Assembly (NCBI RefSeq): GCF_000717335.1
Contig: NZ_JNYZ01000005.1
Coordinates: forward strand, 372,001-436,000
DNA from: Amycolatopsis jejuensis
Lineage (GTDB): Bacteria; Actinomycetota; Actinomycetes; Mycobacteriales; Pseudonocardiaceae
DNA length: 64,000 nt
Direction of reading: 5' to 3'
Below, in pieces: positions 31,458-40,149 of this stretch. A model generated the notes under the pieces. The model was not told the origin of the DNA and made no database searches. It was given only the letters and a program-made list of their open reading frames with translations. Position numbers and translations under genes: made by a program. Positions within the stretch are counted from its first letter, which is position 1. Each line of letters begins with the position of its first letter.

Positions 31458-32098
31458 GGCTCAAGCCGCCGAGTATGCGGCGAATGCACGACCGGCCGCG
31501 CGACCTCCCGCCCCTCGGCCGCGAGGCCGGTCATCACCGCCACCACGACTCGTTCCACCTGTGCGGCCAGAGCGGGCCCGCCATCGGTCTCCGCCAGCCC
31601 GTCGAGGAGGAGGACGGCGAGCCCGTGGATTGCCGACCACACCACGAACTCCGCCCCCTCCCGCGCCGCTGCGGGCAGGGAACCGGCGCGCACCAGCCGA
31701 TCGAGCTCCTCGGTCAGCACGTCGTGCGGATGCGGCCCACCTGCCCAATCGGTGTGCCGGGCCCGGAATGCCAGCCGCGCGATGGCGGGGTCCTCCAGCG
31801 CCCACGTGACATAAGCCCGCCCATACGCGACCACCCGGGGAAAACCGCCCCGCCCGCGTGCCCGTCCGCCCGCGAGTTTCAGCCGTTCCCCCAGCGAAGC
31901 AAGTACCTGCTGCGACAACGCACCGACGAGCACCTCCCGCGAGGCGAAGTGGTGGTACGCCGCACTGGGCGCCACCCCCACCCGCGCCGACGCCTCCCGC
32001 AGCGACCAGCCGTCGACGCCCCGCTCCCGCACCAGCACGAGAGCCGCATCGAGCAATGCGGTGCGCAGATCGCCGTGGTGGTAACGCGGTTTGCCCAT
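31451..32098 (-). CDS. TetR family transcription regulator
   Basis: A 215-residue repressor with helix-turn-helix at about 10-55 (YHHGDLRTALLDAALVLVRERG; SLREASARVGVAPSAAYHHFASREVLV) and a TetR_C_13-like ligand domain (FVVWSAIHGLAVLLLDGLAE). It is convergent with the MBL-fold gene, overlapping it by seven bases. The palindrome at 30531-30549 in front of that gene is a plausible target. No copy of it was seen at the regulator's own start. Confidence 0.88.
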   Translation of the reverse strand: MGKPRYHHGDLRTALLDAALVLVRERGVDGWSLREASARVGVAPSAAYHHFASREVLVGALSQQVLASLGERLKLAGGRARGRGGFPRVVAYGRAYVTWALEDPAIARLAFRARHTDWAGGPHPHDVLTEELDRLVRAGSLPAAAREGAEFVVWSAIHGLAVLLLDGLAETDGGPALAAQVERVVVAVMTGLAAEGREVARPVVHSPHTRRLEPQ

Positions 32099-32135
32099 AC
32101 CGGGAATCTTAACGGTAGCCAGATCCCAGGCCGGT

Positions 32136-33872
32136 TCACGGTTCGTCGAGAGCCTGGCGCAGCTGGAACGCCAGTACCTTCGAGTACGTCCGGCACATCT
32201 GGAAGTTCCCGGCCGTGAACCACAGCCCCCGCTGTGCCGTGCGGCACCACATGTTCCGGACCTCGCCCTGGTCGTCGTAACCCCAGATCGGGCCCACCGT
32301 GTCAGCGACTGTGTCGCCCATCAGGCGGCGCAGGCCTTCCTGCTGGCTCTGGTAACCCGTGGCCAGCACGACCAGGTCCGCCGCCAGCGTGGTGCCGTCG
32401 GTCATCCGGAGGCCGTCGGGTACGAACCGGTCCGTGTCGGCGGCTTGCACCAGGCCGACCTCGCCGGAGATCAGGAGTTCCGAGCAGCCGACGTTGAGGT
32501 AGTACCCACCGCCGCGGCGCATGAACTTCATCTGCTGGCCGGTTTCGTCGTCGCCGTAGTCGGTGCGGAACCCGATCCCGTTCAGTGCCTCGACGAGCCC
32601 GCGGTCGAGTTCCTTCATCCGTGCGGTGAGCTGTTTCGCACCGATCTCCAGGTCCGGGTACGGGATGGACAGCCCGATGAGGTCGCTGTCCTCGAGGGTC
32701 GGTGCGGTCAGATACGACGCGTCCGCCAGCGCCGCGCTCGGTTCGATGCTCACGATCGTGGTGGAGCTGCGCTGAACCATGGTGACGGTGGCGCCGTTGG
32801 CGTGCAGGTCCTGCGCGACGTCGTGCCCGCTGTTGCCGGTGCCGACCACGATGACGCGTTTACCTTGGTGCGCGGCGCCATCGGTGTACGCGCTCGAATG
32901 CACGACCTCGCCGCCGAATTCGGCCAGCCCGGGCAGCTCCGGCACGTACGGGATGCCGCTGACCCCGGTCGCGATCACGATGTGCCGCGGTCGCAGCACG
33001 CGCGTCGTGCCGTCGCTGCGGGTGAGGTGTGCTTCCCAGCGGTCTTCGCCGTACGCCGCGCGTTCGAACCTTGTCCCGCCCCAGAAATTGATCTCCAAAG
33101 CGTCCACATAGGACTCGAACCAGCCGGCGAGCTTGTCCTTGGCCACGAACACCGGCCAGGTCTGCGGGAACGGCAGGTACGGCAGGTCGTTGATCCAGAT
33201 GGCGTTGTGCAGCGTGAGGGCGTGGTACCGCTTGCGCCAGTTGTCGCCGGGCCGCTCGTGCGCGTCCACCACCAGCGTGTCGACCCCGAGCTGCCCGAGC
33301 CGTGCGGCGAGCGCCAGCCCGCTCTGCCCGCCGCCGACGACCAGTACCTGCGGGTCGTGCTCGGCGTACGTGCGGGCGGCAACCCGCCGGTCGAGCCAGT
33401 TGGGCCCGCCGAACTTCGTCGAGTCGCGTTCGCCCACCGGCCGGTTCGCGCCGATCTGCTCGGGGTACCCGGCGAGCTGGTCGAGCGAGGTGAACAGGTT
33501 CCGGGCCACGTACCTGGGTCCGGGTTCCTCGACGAGCCGTACCACGCCGATGCCGCTGCCTGCCGCGCATTCGAACTCGAAAATCGCCTCGACGACCGAG
33601 AGTTCGTTGCGCTCGACCACCCGCGGGGGAGTGTGTCCGGCCGCGATCCGGAATCCCGACGCTTTGGCCGTCGCCTGGCGCTCGCTCAGCTCCGCGGCCA
33701 CCTGCCCGGCCGAGAAGGTCCGGACGTCGCCGGTGAACGCCACGAGGTCGCGCCAGTGACACTCACCGGCGAACAACGCGGCGACGTCGGCGTTCCTGGC
33801 CAGCAGGTCACCGAGGTCGTCAAGCCAGCGGCGGGCGAGCGCGAGCAGGTCGGGGGTCATCCGGGTCTCCAT
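32136..33872 (-). CDS. Flavin-containing monooxygenase with N-terminal NTF2-like domain
   Basis: A 578-residue protein. Residues 1-160 look like an NTF2/SnoaL-type domain. The rest is a class B flavin monooxygenase (CzcO / Baeyer-Villiger group): FAD motif VVGGGQSGLALAARLG near 178, NADPH motif VVGTGNSGHDVAQDL near 352, and the late LATGY motif. It oxygenates a carbonyl, sulfur or nitrogen centre. ATG 33872 overlaps the previous stop by one base (TGATG); ATG 33860 is an alternative. It is the last of six genes in the sugar-ABC operon, an unusual place for this enzyme. Confidence 0.88.
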   Translation of the reverse strand: METRMTPDLLALARRWLDDLGDLLARNADVAALFAGECHWRDLVAFTGDVRTFSAGQVAAELSERQATAKASGFRIAAGHTPPRVVERNELSVVEAIFEFECAAGSGIGVVRLVEEPGPRYVARNLFTSLDQLAGYPEQIGANRPVGERDSTKFGGPNWLDRRVAARTYAEHDPQVLVVGGGQSGLALAARLGQLGVDTLVVDAHERPGDNWRKRYHALTLHNAIWINDLPYLPFPQTWPVFVAKDKLAGWFESYVDALEINFWGGTRFERAAYGEDRWEAHLTRSDGTTRVLRPRHIVIATGVSGIPYVPELPGLAEFGGEVVHSSAYTDGAAHQGKRVIVVGTGNSGHDVAQDLHANGATVTMVQRSSTTIVSIEPSAALADASYLTAPTLEDSDLIGLSIPYPDLEIGAKQLTARMKELDRGLVEALNGIGFRTDYGDDETGQQMKFMRRGGGYYLNVGCSELLISGEVGLVQAADTDRFVPDGLRMTDGTTLAADLVVLATGYQSQQEGLRRLMGDTVADTVGPIWGYDDQGEVRNMWCRTAQRGLWFTAGNFQMCRTYSKVLAFQLRQALDEP

Positions 33873-34903
33873 CACGGGATCAGGCGCAGCTTGCGCATGG
33901 TGTCGAGATTCTCGAGAAAACTGTCGTGCGTGTCGAGGCATTCGGTGAAACCGGCCTGGCGGATCTTGATCGTGCTCTGCACCATGTCCGCGCCGCTCGC
34001 GAGCCAGCCGTCGATGAACGGCCACGACGCGAGCGCGGTCATCGGCAGCGGCCGCAGCGCATGCCGGTCGACGATCCCGTCCCATTCCTCGTGCTTGTCC
34101 GCCATCTGATCGAGCAGCGGCATCGGCTGCGGCGGCGCGGACGGCAGTCCGAAGAACCCGGCCAGGTCCGGCCAGAGGTGCTCCCATCGGAAGTGGTCGC
34201 CGTTCGTGACGTTGAAAACCTCGTTGCGCGCCGCCGGGCTGCCCAGCGCCCACTCGATCGCCCCGGCGACGATCCGCGCGTCCGTCGCCTGATGCAGCGC
34301 GCGCCACGCGGCCGGGGTGCCGGGGAAGCGCAGCGGTACGCCGTGGTGCGCGCTGATCGTGGCGAAGACGGCGAGGCCGGTCAGCAGGTTCATCGGGGAG
34401 CCGAGGCTCACGCCCAGCACGCCGTCCGGGCGCAGCACCGTCCAGGAGTACCCGCGGCGCGCGGCGTCGGCCCACAGCAGGTCTTCCTGGTCGTTGTAGA
34501 AAATCGGGCCGAGGAAGCGGGGATCGGACTCCCTCGCCGGGGTTTTGTAGTCGCCCAGATGCTCTCCGTACGACTTCCCGCCACCGATCAGCACCACGTG
34601 CTCCAGGGAGGGCAGCCCCGCGAGCACGTTCGCCAGCATCGTAACGTTCGGCGCGACGGTGGCGGCCATCGTCTCGCGTTCGGTGTACGCGGCGTACACG
34701 ACGTCGGTGATGTCAGTACGGCTCTGCAACGGGGCATCCAGCAGGTCGACCTGGAGGTGGTCGCCGATCGTGGTCCCGTCGGGCAGTTCGACCGGCCCGC
34801 GGCGCGCCAGCGTGACGACCTCCCGCCCGCCGTCGCGCAGCCGGGCCGCGGCCGCCGAGCCGATCACGCCGTGCGCGCCGACGACCAGCGTCTTTCCGGT
34901 CAT
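33872..34903 (-). CDS. PRISE-like SDR reductase (progesterone 5-beta-reductase / iridoid-synthase family)
   Basis: A 343-residue extended short-chain reductase. It has the N-terminal LVVGAHGVIGSAAAARL, the conserved VVYAAYTERE strand, Lys110 in GGGKSYGEHLG, and Tyr136 in IFYNDQEDLL where PRISE enzymes carry their catalytic Tyr. PRISE proteins reduce activated C=C bonds of enones with NADPH. AGGAGG precedes the ATG at 34903, which overlaps the permease stop by four bases. With the adjoining flavin monooxygenase it suggests processing of an enone or ketone alongside sugar-type uptake. Confidence 0.85.
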   Translation of the reverse strand: MTGKTLVVGAHGVIGSAAAARLRDGGREVVTLARRGPVELPDGTTIGDHLQVDLLDAPLQSRTDITDVVYAAYTERETMAATVAPNVTMLANVLAGLPSLEHVVLIGGGKSYGEHLGDYKTPARESDPRFLGPIFYNDQEDLLWADAARRGYSWTVLRPDGVLGVSLGSPMNLLTGLAVFATISAHHGVPLRFPGTPAAWRALHQATDARIVAGAIEWALGSPAARNEVFNVTNGDHFRWEHLWPDLAGFFGLPSAPPQPMPLLDQMADKHEEWDGIVDRHALRPLPMTALASWPFIDGWLASGADMVQSTIKIRQAGFTECLDTHDSFLENLDTMRKLRLIP

Positions 34904-35877
34904 TGGGTTCCTCCTGAAGGGGTGCGCAGCCGGTCGAGGCCGACCGCGACGACGATCACCGCGCCCTGGATGATCTGCTGGTAGAACGAGGAAATGTTGA
35001 GCAGCGTCATGCCGTTCACCAGCACGCCCATGATGGCCGCGCCGAGGAACGTGCCGACGAGGGAACCGCGCCCGCCCATCAGCGAGGTCCCGCCGAGCAC
35101 CACGGCCGCGATGGCGGAGAGCTCGTAGCCGGTACCGAGGTCGGGGACGGAACTCTGCAGGCGCGCCGACGTGATGATCCCGCCGATGGCCGCGCACAGC
35201 CCGGCGAGCACGTACACCGCCAGCAGCACGCGCCGCACCGGAATTCCGGCCAGCCGCGCGGCTTCCGCGTTGCCACCGACGGCGTAGACCCAGCGGCCGA
35301 ACACTGTCCGGTTGAGCAGGTACCAGCCCGCGGCGAAGACGGCGGCCATGATCAGCACGGGAATCGGAACACCCGCGACCGTGCCGCTGCCGAGCGCCGC
35401 GTAGCTCAGCTCGGTGGAGAACAGTGTGGTGCCGTTGGTGCCGACGTAGGTAATGCCGCGCAGGTACGTGAGGGCGGCCAGCGTCACGATGAACGGCGCA
35501 AGCCCGAGCCTGGCCACCAGCACCCCGTTGACCAGGCCCACGATCGCCCCGGCAGCCAGTGCGGCGAGCAGGGCCAGCGGTGCCGGAACCCCATGCAGGG
35601 CAAGGACAACTGCAGTGAACGCGGTGACGCCCACGGCCGAGCCGACGGACAGGTCGATGCCCGCGGTGACGATCACGAACGTCAGCCCCGCGCCGAGAAT
35701 GGCGGTGACCGCGATCTGCCGGGCGATGTCGAGCACGTTCTCGACGGTGAAGAAATACGGTGCCACGATCGCGAACAGGAGCACGAGCACGACCAGCGCG
35801 CCCGACACCCCGAGCCAGTCGGTGACGCGCTTCGCCCGCCGGAGCGGGGGCCGGTCGGTCAGCACGATGGATCCCAT
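34900..35877 (-). CDS. Sugar-type ABC transporter permease (RbsC-like)
   Basis: A 325-residue inner-membrane permease of the ribose/branched group (BPD_transp_2) with eight to ten membrane segments. The GAGLTFVIVTAGIDLSVGSAVG motif is at about 62-83 and the ATPase-contact region is GGNAEAARLAGIPVRR. It pairs with the double ATPase and the lipoprotein just upstream to import a sugar or sugar-like compound. GAGGTG lies seven bases before the ATG; five bases separate it from the ATPase stop. Confidence 0.93.
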   Translation of the reverse strand: MGSIVLTDRPPLRRAKRVTDWLGVSGALVVLVLLFAIVAPYFFTVENVLDIARQIAVTAILGAGLTFVIVTAGIDLSVGSAVGVTAFTAVVLALHGVPAPLALLAALAAGAIVGLVNGVLVARLGLAPFIVTLAALTYLRGITYVGTNGTTLFSTELSYAALGSGTVAGVPIPVLIMAAVFAAGWYLLNRTVFGRWVYAVGGNAEAARLAGIPVRRVLLAVYVLAGLCAAIGGIITSARLQSSVPDLGTGYELSAIAAVVLGGTSLMGGRGSLVGTFLGAAIMGVLVNGMTLLNISSFYQQIIQGAVIVVAVGLDRLRTPSGGTQ

Positions 35878-35882
35878 GACGT

Positions 35883-37400
35883 TCACCTCGGAAGGGGTTC
35901 GGTACGGCCGGTGGCGTGCCGGATCACGTTCTCTTCGGTCAATGCGGTCCCGGCGAGCTCGGCGACGATGGCCCGGCCGCTCATCACCAGCACGCGGTCG
36001 GCGAGCCCGAGCACCTCGGGCAGTTCCGACGAAATCAGCACCACCGCGACCCCCTGCGCGGCAGCTTCGTTGACGAGCTCGTAGATGTCGGCCTTCGCTC
36101 CGATGTCGACCCCGCGCGTCGGCTCGTCGAGGATGAGCACCGACGGACGGCGCGCGAGACATCGCGCCAGCAGCACCTTTTGCTGGTTCCCGCCGGACAG
36201 TTCGCCGACCCGCTGGTCCAGTCCGGTCGCCTTGATCCGCATGCGTTCGGCGTAACCACGGGCGGCCTGCCTGCGCAGCGCGGCCGACGTCCGGCCGAAC
36301 GCGCGCCTGCCCAGGTCAGTGCCGAGACAGACGTTGTCGCCGATGGACATCTGCAGGAAAAGCCCTTGTGTCTTACGGCTTTCCGGCAGCATCACGATCC
36401 CGGCAGCGGTCGCCCGGCTCGGGTCGGCCACGCGACCGTCCACAGTGACCTGTCCGCCGGACGGCCGATCGAAACCCGCCACCAGACGGCACAATTCACT
36501 GCGTCCGGCGCCGACAATCCCGGCGAGCCCGACGACCTCGCCTGCCCGGACGTCGAACGAACACGGCCGGACGGCGGCTGACGTGAGGCCCTCGACCCGC
36601 AGCCTGATGTCGGCTGGGATGCCGCGATCACCGTGCTGGTAAAGGTTTTCGACCACCCGGCCGACCATCGCGGTGACAATGCGGTCCTCGCTCAGGTCGT
36701 CGCGGGTCATCGTGCCGGCAACGCATCCGTCGCGCAGCACGGTCACCCGGTCGGCGATGGCGGTGATTTCCGCCATCCGGTGGCTGATGTACAGCAGGCC
36801 GAGGCCTTCGTCGCGCAGTTCGGCCACGATCCGCAGCAGCGTACGGGCTTCTTCGTCGGACAGCGCTGCGGTCGGTTCGTCCAGCACCAGCACCCGGGGC
36901 CGCTCGGCGAGCGCGCGGGCGATCTCGACCAGCTGCTGCTGCCCGGTGTTGAGTTCCGCGACCCGGGTCCCGGGATCGATGGCGGCACCCACGCGGTCGA
37001 GCGCGGCGACGGCGTGCGCCCGCGCGGCGCGCCGGTCGAGCCGGCCTGCGCGGCGGCGTGGCTCACGGCCCAGCACGAGATTGTCCGCCACGGTCAGCTC
37101 CGGCACCAGGCTGAGCTCCTGGTGGATCACCGCGAGCCCGCGCCGCCGCGCGTCGCCGGGTCCGGCAAACCGCACCGGCGCACCGTCCACCACGACCTGC
37201 CCGTCGTCCGGCGCATGGATGCCGGTGAGGACCTTGATCAGCGTGGACTTCCCCGCGCCGTTCTCCCCGGCGAGCACGTGCACCTCGCCGGGCCGCAGGT
37301 CGAGCGACACCCCGCGCAGCACCGGGTTGGCGGCGAACGACTTGGTGATGCCGTCGAGCCGCACCGCCGCCTCGGCCTGCACCTGCTGCGCCGCGGTCAT
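35883..37400 (-). CDS. Sugar-type ABC transporter ATPase, two domains (RbsA-like)
   Basis: A 505-residue protein with two ATPase domains. The first has a full Walker A (GENGAGKST, near 47-55), LNTGQQQLVEIARAL and VLVLDEPTAALS. The second has the degenerate P-loop GIVGAGRSE typical of RbsA/MglA, then LSGGNQQKVLLARCLARRPSVLILDEPTRG. This duplicated layout is diagnostic of the monosaccharide (CUT2) group. It overlaps the solute-binding gene stop by ATGA. Confidence 0.95.
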   Translation of the reverse strand: MTAAQQVQAEAAVRLDGITKSFAANPVLRGVSLDLRPGEVHVLAGENGAGKSTLIKVLTGIHAPDDGQVVVDGAPVRFAGPGDARRRGLAVIHQELSLVPELTVADNLVLGREPRRRAGRLDRRAARAHAVAALDRVGAAIDPGTRVAELNTGQQQLVEIARALAERPRVLVLDEPTAALSDEEARTLLRIVAELRDEGLGLLYISHRMAEITAIADRVTVLRDGCVAGTMTRDDLSEDRIVTAMVGRVVENLYQHGDRGIPADIRLRVEGLTSAAVRPCSFDVRAGEVVGLAGIVGAGRSELCRLVAGFDRPSGGQVTVDGRVADPSRATAAGIVMLPESRKTQGLFLQMSIGDNVCLGTDLGRRAFGRTSAALRRQAARGYAERMRIKATGLDQRVGELSGGNQQKVLLARCLARRPSVLILDEPTRGVDIGAKADIYELVNEAAAQGVAVVLISSELPEVLGLADRVLVMSGRAIVAELAGTALTEENVIRHATGRTEPLPR

Positions 37401-38335
37401 CCCCAGCTCCGGTACTTCGCGATTGTGTCCGGGGTGACCAGCGTGGTGGGAATCAGGACGGGGGCGGGGGAAACCTTCTCGCCGTGCGCCAGTTTGATCG
37501 CGAGATCCAGCCCGGTGCGGCCGAGTTTCGCCGGGTCCTGGCCGGAGGTGCCGATGAGCAGGCCGCCGCTGAAGAGGTCGGTCAGCTGCTTGGCGCCGTC
37601 GACCCCGACAACCTTGAGCTTGAGGCCTTTTTGCTGGGCGGCAAGGGCAATGCCGACCGCGGTGGGGTCGTTGACGCCGAAGAAGCCGTCGAGATCGGGG
37701 TGCGCGGCCATGATGTTCCCGGCGACGTCCATGCTCTTGTCCCTGGTCAGATCGGCGCGCTGGGTTGCCGCCACCTTGATCCCCGGCGCCTTTGCGAGTG
37801 CTTCCTTGCACCCGGCCATCCGGTCGCTGATCGCCGACACCGGCGAGCCGTCCACGATCGCGATCTTGCCGTTGCCGCCGAGCTCACGGAACAGGTACGC
37901 GCATGCGTCGCGACCGGCTTGGACGTTGTCACTCGTCACACTCGCGTCGGAACCCGTTGCGGCCACATCGATTGCGACGACGGGGATACCCGCTTGCTTG
38001 GCGCGCAGGATCTCCGGGCCGATGCCTTCGGAGTCGGCCGCGTCGACGACGATGGAGCTCACCCGTTGCCGGATGAAGGTGCCGATCTGGTTGCTCTGGG
38101 TGGCGACGTCGGCGTTGGCGTACTGCACCGACACAGAGATGTTCGCTGCGGCGGCCGCTTCCTCGATGGCTTTGCCCTCGGCGAGGAAGAACGGGTTCGA
38201 GGCCGCGTTGAGAGTGACCCCGATCGTGATTTTACCGCCGCTGGAAGCGGACCCGGACGCACATCCGGTCAGCACCGCGGCCGCGGCGAGCCCGGCTGCG
38301 CAGAGCGCGCCGAAGCGGCGAATGAAGCTGTTCAT
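37397..38335 (-). CDS. Sugar-type ABC transporter solute-binding lipoprotein (RbsB-like)
   Basis: A 312-residue Peripla_BP_4 protein with a signal peptide and lipobox LTGC, then ITIGVTLNAASNPFFLAEGKAIEEAAAA, the classic opening of ribose/galactose-type binding proteins, and DGFFGVNDPTAVGIALAAQQKGL. ATG 38335 is preferred over ATG 38341 because AAGGA then has a seven-base spacing. CUT2 ligands include pentoses, hexoses, polyols and autoinducer-2; the ligand here is unknown. Confidence 0.93.
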   Translation of the reverse strand: MNSFIRRFGALCAAGLAAAAVLTGCASGSASSGGKITIGVTLNAASNPFFLAEGKAIEEAAAAANISVSVQYANADVATQSNQIGTFIRQRVSSIVVDAADSEGIGPEILRAKQAGIPVVAIDVAATGSDASVTSDNVQAGRDACAYLFRELGGNGKIAIVDGSPVSAISDRMAGCKEALAKAPGIKVAATQRADLTRDKSMDVAGNIMAAHPDLDGFFGVNDPTAVGIALAAQQKGLKLKVVGVDGAKQLTDLFSGGLLIGTSGQDPAKLGRTGLDLAIKLAHGEKVSPAPVLIPTTLVTPDTIAKYRSWG

Positions 38336-38362
38336 GGTCATTTCCTTGTCTTCGCAGGGCTT

Positions 38363-39160
38363 TCAGACGACCGGCGTCACGCCGCCGTCGACGCAGAAGT
38401 TCGCGCCGGACACGAAACTCGCGCGGTCGGCGGCCAGGAACGCCACCATTTCGGCCACTTCACCGACCGTGCCGAGCCGCCCGAGCGGGATCCGGTTCAG
38501 CTCGACGTACCGCTGCAGCGCGGTTTCCCGGTCGACGCCGAACTCCTCGGCCAGGCTGTCGGCGAGCCCGCCCGGCCGGTCGTAGATGGGGGAGCGGACG
38601 AACGCCGGGGAGACCACATTGGACCGGATCCCGCGCGGGGCGAACTCCGCGGCCAGCACTTTCGACAGCATCAGCACGGCGGCCTTGGAAACGCTGTAGT
38701 CGGGCAGCCGGGGGTTGGGCATGCGCGCGGCCTCGGAGGCGATGTGGACCAGCACGCCGGACCCTGCCTCGCACATGGCGGGCAGCACCGCGCGGGAGGC
38801 ACGGACGTAACCGAGGAGATTGAGCTCCAAAGTGGACGCCCAGTCTTCGTCGGAGGTTTCGAGGAAACCGGTGCGCACGGGAGCGACACCGGCGTTGTTC
38901 ACGAGCACGTCCACGCGGCCGAACGCGTCGAGCGCGAGCGTGGCCATTTCCTGGGCGCCAGTGGGGGTGCGCAGGTCGACCCGGGCGGCGCGGACCCGGC
39001 CGGGGTGGGCGGCGGCGAGCTGCTCGAGCCCGCCCGGTTCCCGGTCCGCGCCGACGATCCGGGCTCCCGCGAGCAGCATCCGCTCGGCACACGCCAGGCC
39101 GATCCCGCCGCCCGCGCCCGTGACGACCACGACGCGGCCGGAGAAGTCGTCGTTGACCAT
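38363..39160 (-). CDS. Short-chain dehydrogenase/reductase
   Basis: A 265-residue classical SDR with the N-terminal VVTGAGGGIGLACAERM, NNAGVAP, the catalytic Ser in HIASEAARM, and Tyr-x3-Lys in DYSVSKAAV, ending in FCVDGGVTPVV. All four catalytic residues are present. It is the first gene of a six-gene operon with the sugar-type ABC transporter, so it probably oxidises the incoming sugar or polyol. AAGGAGG lies five bases before the ATG at 39160. The palindrome at 39212-39225 lies 52 bases upstream. Confidence 0.92.
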   Translation of the reverse strand: MVNDDFSGRVVVVTGAGGGIGLACAERMLLAGARIVGADREPGGLEQLAAAHPGRVRAARVDLRTPTGAQEMATLALDAFGRVDVLVNNAGVAPVRTGFLETSDEDWASTLELNLLGYVRASRAVLPAMCEAGSGVLVHIASEAARMPNPRLPDYSVSKAAVLMLSKVLAAEFAPRGIRSNVVSPAFVRSPIYDRPGGLADSLAEEFGVDRETALQRYVELNRIPLGRLGTVGEVAEMVAFLAADRASFVSGANFCVDGGVTPVV

Positions 39161-39211
39161 CCATGCCTCCTTGAGGGTCTCTCCGTTGGTTCAGAGATTC
39201 TCACTTGGAGG

Positions 39212-39225
39212 ACTAGATGTCTAGT
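39212..39225. promoter_or_regulatory. Palindromic operator candidate for the sugar-ABC operon
   Basis: ACTAGATGTCTAGT has perfect six-base arms around TG. It lies between the SDR start (39160) and the stop of the IclR gene (39265), in a locally AT-rich stretch that should hold the operon promoter. The IclR encoded next door is the likeliest binder. Confidence 0.5.
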
Positions 39226-39264
39226 GGATGAGAAGAATTAACGAGACGTGGCGGTCGGATGGAC

Positions 39265-40056
39265 TCAGCTGAAGCGGGCGATGTTCTGTCCCGCGAGCTG
39301 TACGCCCAGCGCCCGCGAGACTTCGTTCCCGGCCTCGATCAGTGCTTCGCGCCAGCGTTCGTAGTCGTCGCCGAGGATCGATTCGCGGACGCCGCTGATG
39401 GACACCGCGGCCCGGACGTCACCGCGGTAGTCGACCACCGGCACACCGATCGCGGCCACGCCGACGGTGACGTCCTGGTCGCTGATCGTGCAGCCGTCGG
39501 TACGTGCTTGCCGCAGCAGTTTGCGCAGGGCGCCGGGCTCGGACGGCGTCGAGGCGGTGAACCGGGACAGCGGCTGGTTGCGCTGCAGGTAAGCCTCCCA
39601 TTCGGTCTCGGGGGCGAACGCCAGGAGCGCACGCGAGGCGGCGCCTGCGTGCAGCGGCAGCGAGCCGCCGAGCTGCAGAGCCAAGGACTGCACGCGTTTC
39701 CCGGCCAGCCGCTCGATGCACACGGCCTCGTCACCGCGCCGGACGCACAGGAAGACCGTCTCGCCGGTGAGGTCGTGCAGCCGTTCCATCACCGGCTGGG
39801 CGAACTCCCGCTCGTCGAACCGGGACACCACCGCCGTGCCGAGCGTGAGCAGCTTGAAGCCGAGCCGGAACTGGCCCCGTTTCGAGCCCTGTTCCACGAG
39901 TCCTTCGGCCTGCAGGCTGGACAGCAGCCGGTAGATCGAGCTCCGCGGCTCGCCGACGGCCTCCGACAGCTCCGCCGCGCTCGCTTCTCCCTGCGCAAGG
40001 CGGTCGAACAACTGCGACACCTTGCGGACCAGCATCATGCTTCCTTCGTTCGTCAC
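39265..40056 (-). CDS. IclR family transcription regulator
   Basis: A 263-residue IclR protein. Its N-terminal winged helix (MLVRKVSQLFDRLAQGEASAAELSEAVGEPRSSIYRLLSSL) and C-terminal effector domain (ETVFLCVRRGDEAVCIERLAGKRVQSL; VPVVDYRGDVRAAVSISG) are complete. It lies between the sugar-ABC operon and the divergent transketolase genes and probably controls one or both. The 93-base divergent gap holds AGACGTCT and GGACATGACGTCC, which overlap the transketolase promoter. Confidence 0.92.
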   Translation of the reverse strand: MTNEGSMMLVRKVSQLFDRLAQGEASAAELSEAVGEPRSSIYRLLSSLQAEGLVEQGSKRGQFRLGFKLLTLGTAVVSRFDEREFAQPVMERLHDLTGETVFLCVRRGDEAVCIERLAGKRVQSLALQLGGSLPLHAGAASRALLAFAPETEWEAYLQRNQPLSRFTASTPSEPGALRKLLRQARTDGCTISDQDVTVGVAAIGVPVVDYRGDVRAAVSISGVRESILGDDYERWREALIEAGNEVSRALGVQLAGQNIARFS

Positions 40057-40113
40057 CGGGGAAGATTATCACTCAGCGGACATTGTGACTATCAATTGAG
40101 ACGTCTTGATGTA

Positions 40114-40142
40114 TGGACATGACGTCCACTGAGCGATACTTT
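40114..40142 (+). promoter_or_regulatory. Transketolase promoter, probably leaderless
   Basis: TGGACA (40114-40119), 17 bases and TACTTT (40137-40142). The ATG at 40150 lies at the expected transcript start, and no ribosome binding site precedes it. GGACATGACGTCC (40115-40127) overlaps the -35 box and may be an operator. Confidence 0.55.
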
Positions 40143-40149
40143 GACGCTC

